From Ralstonia condita (GTDB lineage Bacteria; Pseudomonadota; Gammaproteobacteria; Burkholderiales; Burkholderiaceae), in contig NZ_CATYWO010000002.1 of the NCBI RefSeq assembly GCF_958405655.1, forward strand, positions 682,001-746,000: 64,000 bases of DNA. The letters are read 5' to 3'. Of this stretch, positions 8,416-18,250 are shown piece after piece. Numbering within the stretch: the stretch's first letter is position 1; each line of letters begins with the position of its first letter. A model generated the notes under the pieces. It saw only the letters and a program-made list of their open reading frames with translations, was not told the origin of the DNA and ran no database searches. The position numbers were made by a program, and so were the translations under genes.

Positions 8416-11009
8416 GCTGCCTCCTTCGAAGACTCAAGGAAGTCCTGCGCAAAGCGCTGCAGCACACCGCCGGCTTCGTAGATCGAGACTTCCTCGTCGC
8501 TGTCCAGACGGCACGTGACGGGCACTTCCACGCGTTCGCCGTTCTTGCGGTGGATGACGAGCGTGAGGTCTGCACGCGGCTTGCGTTCGCCGATCACGTC
8601 ATACGTTTCGGTGCCGTCAATGCCCAGCGTCAGGCGCGTGGTGCCCGGCTTGAACTCCAGCGGCAGCACGCCCATGCCGATCAGGTTCGTGCGGTGGATG
8701 CGCTCGAAGCCTTCGGCCACGATGGCTTCCACGCCAGCCAGGCGCACGCCCTTGGCGGCCCAGTCACGCGAGCTGCCCTGGCCGTAGTCGGCACCGGCAA
8801 TCACGATCAGCGGTTGCTTGCGGTCCATGTAGGTCTCGATGGCTTCCCACATGCGCGTGACCTTGCCTTCGGGCTCGATGCGCGCCAGCGAACCCTTCTT
8901 CACCACGCCATCCACCACGGCCATCTCGTTGATGAGCGTCGGGTTGGCGAAGGTCGCGCGTTGCGCGGTCAGGTGATCGCCGCGGTGCGTGGCGTACGAG
9001 TTGAAGTCCTCTTCCGGCAGGCCCATCTTGGCGAGGTATTCACCGGCGGCGCTGCTGGCCAGGATGGCGTTGGACGGCGAGAGGTGATCGGTCGTGATGT
9101 TGTCGCCCAGCACGGCCAGCGGGCGCAGGCCCTTGAGCGTGCGTTCACCAGCCAGTGCGCCTTCCCAGTACGGCGGGCGGCGGATGTAGGTGCTCTGCGG
9201 GCGCCAGTCGTACAGCGGGCTCACGTTGGCAACAGACGCGCTGCGCTGCTCGAACATCGGGATGTACACCTTGCGGAACTGCTCCGGCTTGACGGCCGCA
9301 CGCACGATGGCGTCGATCTCTTCGTCGGTCGGCCACAGGTCCTTCAGCAGGATCGGCTTGCCGTTGGCATCGGTGCCGAAGCTGTCACGCTCGATGTCGA
9401 AACGTACCGTGCCCGCAATCGCATAGGCCACCACCAGCGGCGGGGATGCGAGGAACGCTTGCTTGGCATACGGGTGGATGCGGCCGTCGAAGTTGCGGTT
9501 GCCCGACAGCACGGCCGTGGCGTACAGGTCGCGGTCGATGATCTCTTGCTGGATCTTCGGGTCCAGTGCGCCGCTCATGCCGTTGCAGGTGGTGCAGGCA
9601 AACGCGACGATGCCGAAGCCGAGCTTTTCGAGTTCGTGCTTGAGGCCGGCTTCTTCCAGATACAGCTCAACGGCCTTGGAGCCCGGCGCCAGCGAGCTTT
9701 TCACCCACGGCTTACGCGTCAAGCCCAGGCGATTGGCGTTGCGCGCCAGCAGCGCGGCGGCAATCACGTTGCGCGGGTTGCTGGTGTTCGTGCAGCTCGT
9801 GATGGCCGCGATGATGACCGCGCCATCCGGCATCTGGCCCGGCGTTTCTTCCCACTTGCCGGCGATGCCCTTGGCGGCCAGGTCGGTCGTTGCCACACGC
9901 GCGTGCGGGTTGGACGGGCCGGCCATGTTGCGCACCACGCTCGACAGATCGAAGCGCAGCACGCGTTCGTATTCGGCGTGCTTGAGCGTGTCGGACCACA
10001 GGCCCGCGGTCTTGGCATACGTCTCGACCAGCTTGACCTGCTCGTCGGTGCGGCCGGTCAGGCGCAGGTAGTCGAGCGTGTTGTCGTCAATCGAGAACAT
10101 CGCCGCGGTGGCGCCGTACTCGGGGGCCATGTTGGAGATGGTGGCGCGGTCGCCCAGCGTCAGCTTGGATGCACCTTCGCCGTAGAACTCAAGATACGCG
10201 CCCACCACCTTCTGCTTGCGCAGGAATTCGGTCAGCGCCAGCACGATATCGGTGGCGGTGATGCCGGGTTGGCGCTGGCCGGTCAGCTCTACGCCGACGA
10301 TGTCCGGCAGGCGCATCCACGAGGCGCGGCCGAGCATCACGTTCTCGGCTTCCAAGCCGCCCACGCCGATGGCGATCACGCCGAGTGCATCCACGTGCGG
10401 CGTGTGGCTGTCGGTGCCGACGCAGGTGTCGGGATAAGCCACGCCGTCGTGCGCCTGGACGACGGGCGACATCTTCTCCAGATTGATCTGGTGCATGATG
10501 CCGTTGCCCGCCGGGATCACATCGACGTTCTTGAACGCGAGCTTGGTCCAGTCGATGAAGTGGAAGCGGTCTTCGTTGCGGCGGTCCTCAATGGCGCGGT
10601 TCTTGGCGAAGGCATCGGGGTCGAAGCCGCCGCACTCCACGGCCAGCGAGTGGTCGACGATCAACTGCACCGGCACCACCGGATTGACCTTGGCGGGGTC
10701 GCCGCCCTGGTCGGCAATGGCGTCGCGCAGGCCGGCCAGATCCACCAGCGCGGTCTGGCCCAGGATGTCGTGGCAGACCACGCGCGCCGGAAACCACGGG
10801 AAATCCAGATCGCGCTTGCGCTCGATGAGTTGCTTGAGCGAGTCGGTGAGGGTGGCGGGGTCGCAGCGGCGGACCAGGTTTTCGGCCAGCACGCGTGACG
10901 TGTAGGGCAGCTTGTCGTAGGCGCCTTGTTTGATGGCTTCTACAGCTTCGCGAGCGTCGAAGTAGTCGAGCTTTGTGCCGGGGAGGGGCTTTCTGTGGGT
11001 GGTATTCAT
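8412..11009 (-). CDS. acnD: Fe/S-dependent 2-methylcitrate dehydratase AcnD
   Basis: The 865-aa protein is of the aconitase A type. Iron-sulfur ligands are visible in TSCTNTSNP and in CTTCNGMSG, and the C-terminal swivel domain has GADYGQGSSRDWAAKG. AcnD dehydrates 2-methylcitrate and needs PrpF, which is encoded next with a 4-nt overlap; this pair replaces PrpD. ATG 11009 (MNTTHRKPLPGTKLDYFD) was chosen because the 38 codons upstream run into a repetitive intergenic element. The family length is about 865 aa. Confidence 0.96.
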   Translation of the reverse strand: MNTTHRKPLPGTKLDYFDAREAVEAIKQGAYDKLPYTSRVLAENLVRRCDPATLTDSLKQLIERKRDLDFPWFPARVVCHDILGQTALVDLAGLRDAIADQGGDPAKVNPVVPVQLIVDHSLAVECGGFDPDAFAKNRAIEDRRNEDRFHFIDWTKLAFKNVDVIPAGNGIMHQINLEKMSPVVQAHDGVAYPDTCVGTDSHTPHVDALGVIAIGVGGLEAENVMLGRASWMRLPDIVGVELTGQRQPGITATDIVLALTEFLRKQKVVGAYLEFYGEGASKLTLGDRATISNMAPEYGATAAMFSIDDNTLDYLRLTGRTDEQVKLVETYAKTAGLWSDTLKHAEYERVLRFDLSSVVRNMAGPSNPHARVATTDLAAKGIAGKWEETPGQMPDGAVIIAAITSCTNTSNPRNVIAAALLARNANRLGLTRKPWVKSSLAPGSKAVELYLEEAGLKHELEKLGFGIVAFACTTCNGMSGALDPKIQQEIIDRDLYATAVLSGNRNFDGRIHPYAKQAFLASPPLVVAYAIAGTVRFDIERDSFGTDANGKPILLKDLWPTDEEIDAIVRAAVKPEQFRKVYIPMFEQRSASVANVSPLYDWRPQSTYIRRPPYWEGALAGERTLKGLRPLAVLGDNITTDHLSPSNAILASSAAGEYLAKMGLPEEDFNSYATHRGDHLTAQRATFANPTLINEMAVVDGVVKKGSLARIEPEGKVTRMWEAIETYMDRKQPLIVIAGADYGQGSSRDWAAKGVRLAGVEAIVAEGFERIHRTNLIGMGVLPLEFKPGTTRLTLGIDGTETYDVIGERKPRADLTLVIHRKNGERVEVPVTCRLDSDEEVSIYEAGGVLQRFAQDFLESSKEAA

Positions 11010-11091
11010 GGTGCTTGTGCCTGCCTGGTGTTCGGTCTGCGGTTGATGCTGTTGTGCATCCGCCGGTTTCGTCCCCTGCCGGGGCCGACTC

Positions 11092-11117
11092 ACTTTCTTT
11101 GTCTTGCCAAAGAAAGT
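11092..11117. repeat. Short perfect inverted repeat, part of an intergenic repeat element
   Basis: ACTTTCTTTG (11092-11101) and CAAAGAAAGT (11108-11117) form a 10-bp perfect hairpin with a 6-nt loop. This A/T-rich motif sits in the acnD-prpC gap beside a larger inverted repeat, and I read the two as one composite element. Confidence 0.75.
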
Positions 11118-11153
11118 AAGCAAAGAAAGGCGCGCCCGAGATGGCGACTTCCC

Positions 11154-11303
11154 CTTGAATTTATGTAACCGGGCGGAGACGGGGAAAACTCGCTTCGCTC
11201 AGACAGTTCCCCGTCTTTTTTCCGCCCGCTTACAGAAATTCAAGGCGCCATCCAGGGCAGGAACGTCAACGGCCACACCGTCGGTGGGTTTGCGTTGACG
11301 TTC
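11154..11303. repeat. Composite palindromic intergenic element between prpC and acnD
   Basis: There are two nested inverted repeats. The first pairs 11154-11186 (CTTGAATTTATGTAACCGGG onward) with 11207-11244 (ending CAGAAATTCAAG), with a loop holding CTCGCTTCGCTCAG. The second pairs GAACGTCAAC (11261-11270) with GTTGACGTTC (11294-11303), followed by a run of T on the plus strand. No ORF here is credible. From memory, similar sequence occurs between genes in Ralstonia and relatives, so a dispersed repeat is likely. It lies inside the prp operon and may attenuate transcription between prpC and acnD or stabilise the mRNA. Confidence 0.65.
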
Positions 11304-11324
11304 TTTTTTTTGCTTTCCTACTTC

Positions 11325-12494
11325 TTACGGGCGCTTGCTGATCGGCACGAACTTCAGGTCATCCGGGCCAGTGTAGTTGGCGCTCGGGCGGATGATCTTG
11401 TTGTCGATGCGTTGCTCGATGATGTGCGCTGCCCAGCCCGACGTACGCGCGATCACGAACAGCGGGGTGAACATCGCGGTCGGCACGCCCATCATGTGGT
11501 ACGACACGGCGCTGAACCAGTCCAGGTTGGGGAACATCTTCTTGATGTCCCACATCACGGTTTCCAGGCGCTCGGCAATGTCGAACATCTTGGTGTTGCT
11601 GGCTTCCTTCGACAGCTTCTTCGCCACTTCCTTGATGACCTTGTTACGCGGGTCGGACACGGTGTACACCGGGTGGCCGAAGCCGATCACGACTTCCTTG
11701 GCTTCGACGCGGCGGCGGATGTCGGCCTCGGCCTCGTCCGGGGTGTCGTAGCGCTTCTGGATTTCGAACGCGACTTCATTGGCGCCGCCGTGCTTCGGAC
11801 CGCGCAGCGCACCAATCGCACCGGTGATGGCCGAGTAGATGTCCGAGCCCGTGCCGGCAATCACGCGGCCGGTAAATGTCGATGCGTTGAACTCGTGTTC
11901 GGCATACAGGTTGAGCGAGACGTGCATGGCATCGACCCACGACTTGGGCGGCTCCACGCCGTGCAGCAGGTGCAGGAAGTGGCCGCCGATGGAGTCGTCG
12001 TCCGTTTCGACTTCGATGCGCTTGCCGTTGTGGCTGTAGTGGTACCAGTACAGCAGCATCGAGCCGAGCGATGCCATCAGGCGGTCGGCAATGTCGCGTG
12101 CGCCGGGGGTGTTGTGGTCGTCCTTCTCGGGCAGCACGGTGCCGAGCACCGACACGCCGGTGCGCATCACGTCCATCGGGTGGGCAGAGGCCGGCACCCA
12201 TTCCAGCGCAGCCTTCACATTGGCGGGCAGGCCGCGCAGTGCCTTCAGCTTGGTCTTGTAGGCGGCCAGTTCGGCCTTGTTCGGCAGCTTGCCGTGCACC
12301 AGCAGGTGCGCGACTTCTTCAAATTCGCAGGCGGCTGCCAGGTCGAGGATGTCGTAGCCGCGGTAGTGCAGGTCGTTGCCGGTGCGGCCAACGGTACACA
12401 GCGCAGTGTTGCCCGCCGTCACGCCCGACAGGGCGACCGACTTCTTCGGCTTGAAGGCGCCGGCGTTCGGGGTGCTGTTGTCTGCTTCGCTCAT
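11325..12494 (-). CDS. prpC: 2-methylcitrate synthase PrpC
   Basis: The 389-aa protein belongs to the citrate synthase fold and condenses propionyl-CoA with oxaloacetate. It shows the 2-methylcitrate synthase hallmarks: TALCTVGRTGNDLHYRGYDI near the N-terminus, KHGGANEVAFE, and the citrate synthase signature GFGHPVYTVSDPRNKV with its catalytic His. It lies 36 bp downstream of prpB on the same strand. A 315-bp gap with a palindromic element separates it from acnD. Confidence 0.96.
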   Translation of the reverse strand: MSEADNSTPNAGAFKPKKSVALSGVTAGNTALCTVGRTGNDLHYRGYDILDLAAACEFEEVAHLLVHGKLPNKAELAAYKTKLKALRGLPANVKAALEWVPASAHPMDVMRTGVSVLGTVLPEKDDHNTPGARDIADRLMASLGSMLLYWYHYSHNGKRIEVETDDDSIGGHFLHLLHGVEPPKSWVDAMHVSLNLYAEHEFNASTFTGRVIAGTGSDIYSAITGAIGALRGPKHGGANEVAFEIQKRYDTPDEAEADIRRRVEAKEVVIGFGHPVYTVSDPRNKVIKEVAKKLSKEASNTKMFDIAERLETVMWDIKKMFPNLDWFSAVSYHMMGVPTAMFTPLFVIARTSGWAAHIIEQRIDNKIIRPSANYTGPDDLKFVPISKRP

Positions 12495-12530
12495 GAGAGG
12501 TCTCCTTGGATTCGTAGCGTGGGGTGGGCG

Positions 12531-13427
12531 TTATTTCTTGGCGGCAAACAGCGCGTCGAGCTTGTCTTCGTACGCGTGGTAGCCGAGATATTGATACAGA
12601 TCGGCGCGGGTCTGCATGGTTTCGACAGCCGCCTTTTGCGTGCCGTCACGCATCACCGTCTGATAGAAGTTGAGCGCGGCCGCGTTCATGGCGCGGTAGG
12701 CGCCGCAGCAGTACAGGGCGATGTCGACGTTGGCGCTGCGCAGCTCGTCGGTGGTGAACAGCGGCGTGCTGCCAAACTCCGTCAGGTTGGCCAGGATGGG
12801 CACCTTCACGGCGGCCTTGAAGCGGCGGTAGTCGTCCAGCGTCTTCATGGCTTCCGGGAAGATCATGTCCGCGCCGGCTTCCACATAGGCCACGGCGCGC
12901 TCGATGGCCGCGTCGATGCCTTCGGAGGCGGCCGCATCGGTGCGCGCCATGATGACGAAATCGTCATCGGTGCGGGCATCCACGGCGGCCTTCACGCGGT
13001 CGACCATTTCATCGGTCGACACCACTTCCTTGCCCGGGCGATGGCCGCAGCGCTTCTGGCCAACCTGGTCTTCCAGGTGCACCGCCGCCACACCGGCCTT
13101 GATGAACGAGCGGATCGTGCGCGCAATGTTGAAGGCGCCGCCCCAGCCGGTGTCGATGTCGACCATCAGCGGAATCTGCACGGCATCCGTAATGCGGCGG
13201 GCATCGATCAGCACATCTTCCATCGTGCTGATGCCCAGGTCCGGAATGCCCAGCGAGTTGGCGGCCACGCCGCCGCCCGACAGGTACACGGCCTTGAAGC
13301 CGGTCTGCTCGGCCATCTTGGCGGCATAGGCCGTGATGGCGCCCACCACCTGCAGCGGTTGGGATTCGGCCACCGCCTGGCGGAACTTGGCGCCCGCGCT
13401 GGCGGGCTGACGTTTGGTTGTGCTCAT
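12531..13427 (-). CDS. prpB: 2-methylisocitrate lyase PrpB
   Basis: The 298-aa protein is in the isocitrate lyase/PEP mutase superfamily. It shows KAVYLSGGGVAANSLGIPD, MVDIDTGWGGAFN (metal-binding Asp region) and QKRCGHRPGKE, the KRCGH form of the catalytic loop with its Cys. It cleaves 2-methylisocitrate into pyruvate and succinate. ATG 13427 (MSTTKRQPAS) was chosen because it gives the usual family length; the frame opens at 13472 but the upstream part would cross the promoter. It is the first gene of the operon, transcribed from the sigma-54 promoter at 13456-13471. Confidence 0.96.
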   Translation of the reverse strand: MSTTKRQPASAGAKFRQAVAESQPLQVVGAITAYAAKMAEQTGFKAVYLSGGGVAANSLGIPDLGISTMEDVLIDARRITDAVQIPLMVDIDTGWGGAFNIARTIRSFIKAGVAAVHLEDQVGQKRCGHRPGKEVVSTDEMVDRVKAAVDARTDDDFVIMARTDAAASEGIDAAIERAVAYVEAGADMIFPEAMKTLDDYRRFKAAVKVPILANLTEFGSTPLFTTDELRSANVDIALYCCGAYRAMNAAALNFYQTVMRDGTQKAAVETMQTRADLYQYLGYHAYEDKLDALFAAKK

Positions 13428-13455
13428 GGGTGCTCCACAAAGAATGGCTCTATAG

Positions 13456-13471
13456 AGCAGGAAGCGGGCCA
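13456..13471 (-). promoter_or_regulatory. Sigma-54 (-24/-12) promoter of prpB
   Basis: On the minus strand TGGCCCGCTTCCTGCT has the GG and GC dinucleotides spaced 12 nt apart (first G to first G), as in the consensus TGGCAC(G)-N4/5-TTGC. Transcription would start near 13445, leaving an untranslated leader of about 18 nt before prpB. It faces a PrpR-like dyad about 98 bp upstream and a divergent sigma-54 activator gene. Confidence 0.75.
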
Positions 13472-13535
13472 CCTGCGGGCCGGCGCCTAACCCGTTGATT
13501 TGTATGGACGTGGCTGCGTCGATTGCACGCGGTGC

Positions 13536-13570
13536 ATTTCAAAAATGAAATTTGGATTTCAAAGTGGAAA
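13536..13570. promoter_or_regulatory. Putative PrpR upstream activator site
   Basis: A perfect dyad ATTTCA-AAAA-TGAAAT lies at 13536-13551. A second, imperfect TTTCA/TGGAAA dyad overlaps 13557-13570. The first is centred about 98 bp upstream of the predicted prpB start, a typical enhancer distance for a sigma-54 activator, and lies just before prpR (ATG 13595). It is likely bound by PrpR and may also autoregulate prpR. Confidence 0.6.
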
Positions 13571-13594
13571 GGATCGGCGCATAATCGCTGCACC

Positions 13595-15559
<1,965 letters not shown>

Positions 15560-15744
15560 CTCCCACCCTCCGCAACACGCATCACAGCGCGCCCGGCCAG
15601 TGGCGCAGCCAGACCGCTGGCACGCCGCTGTCGGAGGTTGCGCCGGGCGCTACACCCGCTCGGGCGCGTGCACACGCCAGCCGCCCGCAGCGCGCGCAGC
15701 CCTCGAACCTGTCCTGTCGAAAAGGCAACCGGCCCGCAGCGGGC

Positions 15745-16656
15745 TCAGCTCCCCCCGCCAGTCGTCGTGGCCGCGGGCGCCGAGGCTGGCGCTGATGGCT
15801 GCGTGACCTGCGGTGCCGATGCAGGCGCGGGCTCCGGCTTGGTCGCGGGCACCGCAGGCATGGCAGCGGGCGCAGATGCCGGTGCAGGGGCCGGTGCCGG
15901 TGCCGGTGCAACCGCAGGCGTGGAAGCCGCCGGGGCGGACGCGGCAGGCACGGAAGCCGCAGCCGGAGCCGAAGCCGGCACCACCGGCACAGGCGGCGCC
16001 GGCGGAGTCGGCACCACGGGCGTGGTCATCTTCATCGGCTCGCCCTGCGGCGTGGGGGCGGGCTCGGGCAGCGGAGCCACGTGCTCCTTCTCGGCGGCCT
16101 TCGCCACCTTGCGGTCGTGGCGCGCCGGGTCGATCTTCAGGAAGTGATCAACCAGGTTGAAATAACGCTCGTAAAACACCCCGGCCGGAATCGTCTCGCT
16201 GGCCACCTTCACCATGGAATCGTCGCCCGACCCGATCGGCAGCGACAGCGAGCCCAGCACGCTCAGCCCCACGCTGGCCGACGTGCTCGTCTTCTTGAGC
16301 GAGTAGCGGTCTTGCACCGCGTTCACATAGGCCGTGCTCGACGTGCCATCGGCATTGGCATCCGCACACACCACATGGAACGAGATGACCACGTGCGAGT
16401 CCGTGCTCGGCTGGAAGTTCTTGCTGCCGTCGATCGTGTCTGCGCGCGGCGAGCTCGACACATAGCCCTGGCTCAGCAGCGCCCGGCGTGCCGCCTCGCA
16501 CGTGGCATCCGACCGGGCGTGGAACGTGCGCGCGTAGGGGCTGGCCGCCGCATCAAACTGTTCCTGCTGATACAGCGGCGTGGGCGAAGAGCTGCAAGCC
16601 GACAAGGCAGCGACGATGGCGCACGAGACGAACGACAGACGAAAGCGGTTGGACAT
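15745..16656 (-). CDS. DUF2242 lipoprotein with Pro/Ala-rich tail
   Basis: The 303-aa product has a signal peptide ending in the lipobox LSAC, followed by SSSPTPLYQQEQFD. The DUF2242 domain covers about 25-180 (FDAAASPYARTFHARSDATCEAARRALLSQGY, read in family pattern). The last 100 residues are a Pro/Ala/Val-rich low-complexity tail with many PAPAPAP and ASAP repeats. The tail probably spans the periplasm or reaches the cell wall. ATG 16656 precedes the signal peptide; the longer frame from 16941 is not credible. Function is unknown. Confidence 0.85.
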   Translation of the reverse strand: MSNRFRLSFVSCAIVAALSACSSSPTPLYQQEQFDAAASPYARTFHARSDATCEAARRALLSQGYVSSSPRADTIDGSKNFQPSTDSHVVISFHVVCADANADGTSSTAYVNAVQDRYSLKKTSTSASVGLSVLGSLSLPIGSGDDSMVKVASETIPAGVFYERYFNLVDHFLKIDPARHDRKVAKAAEKEHVAPLPEPAPTPQGEPMKMTTPVVPTPPAPPVPVVPASAPAAASVPAASAPAASTPAVAPAPAPAPAPASAPAAMPAVPATKPEPAPASAPQVTQPSAPASAPAATTTGGGS

Positions 16657-17229
16657 GGTGTGGGCAAAAAGGGCTTGGCCGGGCGATGCGCTGTAAAGAG
16701 CCCGGCGATGCCACGGCGTGTGCGGCGCAAGTTTCGTGCGCAGCGCCCGGGTGGCGGCGTGGGCGGGTAGCCGGGCGACATTATAAGTTTGCCGGGTGAC
16801 GCAAACCGTACGGCGTGGCCACGTCGTGCGCGGCACCCCTCCGGGCTTGGGCCAGCACCCAGCGCGTGAGCACCTGCCCGAGCACGCCGTGCGCGTGGGG
16901 GCGGGTCGCACGTCACCGAGACGCCAGCCCGCTTGCGGCAATGCATCAACTGCCCTGCCGTACCTGCCACCACCCTGCCCAATCTCGCCCTTCGGCTCTT
17001 CTAAATTTTTAATTCAGATATTCACGATAAACAGAACCCAGCGCTGGCGCCGATTTGCGTCCACGCCAAAATCAAAAGCCCTGTGGAATACCCCACCAAC
17101 AGGGGCGGGTAAAACGCCAACCCATCGCCTATGCTGTTTCCCGAAAATCGCAGGCGCACGGTATTCGGGCTGATTATCAGAACAAGCGCCTCATCCAACA
17201 GAGCAAAAAGCCGTTACCGGGGGCGGTTA
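16657..17229. other. 573-bp intergenic region, no gene seen
   Basis: The region lies between the divergent DUF2242 and Mrr-like genes. It contains a local AT-rich patch at about 17003-17035 (TAAATTTTTAATTCAGATAT), likely promoter DNA for the plus-strand gene or a trace of the island that follows. No ORF with family features and no RNA structure were recognised. Confidence 0.5.
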
Positions 17230-18210
17230 ATGGGGCGCAGGAGAAAGAAGCAACCATCCACCAGCGATGCGCTCCTGGCGCTGCCGTGGTGGATGCTGGC
17301 GATTGGCGCGCTGGGCAGCTACCTCATCCTCCACAACATTCTTCCGGCCGCGCTGGCACGCAACCCGTATCTGGGCGCCGTGGCCATGCTCGTGCAGGGC
17401 CTTGCGTGGCTGCCCGCGCTGCTGCTGGGCTTCTTTGCCGTGCTGTCTTACGTGCGCGAGCACAGGCAGCAGGCCGATGCGCGGCCCCGCCCCGTGCGCA
17501 GCCAACCGGCCGCGCCCCGCCCGCCTCAGAAGGCAACGCCCCAGCCCGCACCCACCGCACCCACCGCACCCACCGCAGCGCCCAACACCCCGCCCAGCGC
17601 CACGCGCGACACCGCCACACCCCCGCAAGCACCCACATCCGCACCCGCCGCGCCCCAAAGCTGGACGCTGGAGGCCATCCAATCCCTTGAGTGGAAGCGC
17701 TTCGAGCTGCTGTGCGAGCAGTACTACCGGCACAGCGGCTTTCTCGTCAAAACCGTGCCGCACGGCCCGGACGGCGGCATTGACGCCACGCTCTACAAGG
17801 CCGGGCTGGATGCGCCCGTGGCGGTGGTCCAGTGCAAGGCATGGACCAAGCCTGTGAAGGTGGAGCAGGTGCGGGCGCTGGGCGGCTCCATGCTGGCGCA
17901 CAAGGTCAAGCGGGGCGTGTTCTGGTCTCTGTCCGGCTATGTGGGCATGCCAGTGCAGGCGTTTTCAGAGAGCGCGGGGATTCAGCTACTGGACGGCCCG
18001 GCCATTCTTGAGCGCATTCGTGCGCTGGAAGCCGACAAGCAAGCCGCGCTGCTGGCGAAGGTGTTTGAGGGGGATTACCGCACGCCTTCGTGTCCTGCTT
18101 GTGGGGTGAAGCTGGTGGCGCGGAAGGGGAAGGGTGGGGCGTTTTGGGGGTGTGTGAATTATCGGACGGGGTGTCGGTATACGTTGCAGATGGGGCTCCA
18201 CGGCAATTGA
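17230..18210 (+). CDS. Membrane-anchored Mrr-like restriction endonuclease with topoisomerase-type zinc finger
   Basis: The 326-aa product begins with two TM helices (about 16-40 and 48-74). A Pro/Ala-rich linker follows (85-142). The Mrr catalytic domain (about 145-265) is of the PD-(D/E)XK fold, with GGID (Asp185) and QCK (Gln201, Lys203). A C-terminal finger has Cys288, 291, 308 and 315 (CPACGVKL..GCVNYRTGC), as in topoisomerase I zinc ribbons. ATG 17230 was preferred because the upstream 33 codons look non-coding. Such proteins may cut modified or foreign DNA. Base composition is like the host, and it lies 40 bp before the AT-rich OLD gene. Confidence 0.85.
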   Translation: MGRRRKKQPSTSDALLALPWWMLAIGALGSYLILHNILPAALARNPYLGAVAMLVQGLAWLPALLLGFFAVLSYVREHRQQADARPRPVRSQPAAPRPPQKATPQPAPTAPTAPTAAPNTPPSATRDTATPPQAPTSAPAAPQSWTLEAIQSLEWKRFELLCEQYYRHSGFLVKTVPHGPDGGIDATLYKAGLDAPVAVVQCKAWTKPVKVEQVRALGGSMLAHKVKRGVFWSLSGYVGMPVQAFSESAGIQLLDGPAILERIRALEADKQAALLAKVFEGDYRTPSCPACGVKLVARKGKGGAFWGCVNYRTGCRYTLQMGLHGN

Positions 18211-18250
18211 TGTGCTAGCTTGAAGTAATAATATACGCTGGAATTATTTT

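Noticed and set aside
8316..10898. An 860-codon open frame on the plus strand
   Set aside because: It is antisense to acnD, whose protein is fully convincing. The frame is rich in Arg, His and Gly and stays open because of codon bias; no family or ribosome binding site.
11295..13490. A 731-codon plus-strand frame across prpC and prpB
   Set aside because: Mirror frame of two well-supported genes on the other strand; it runs through both genes and their gap.
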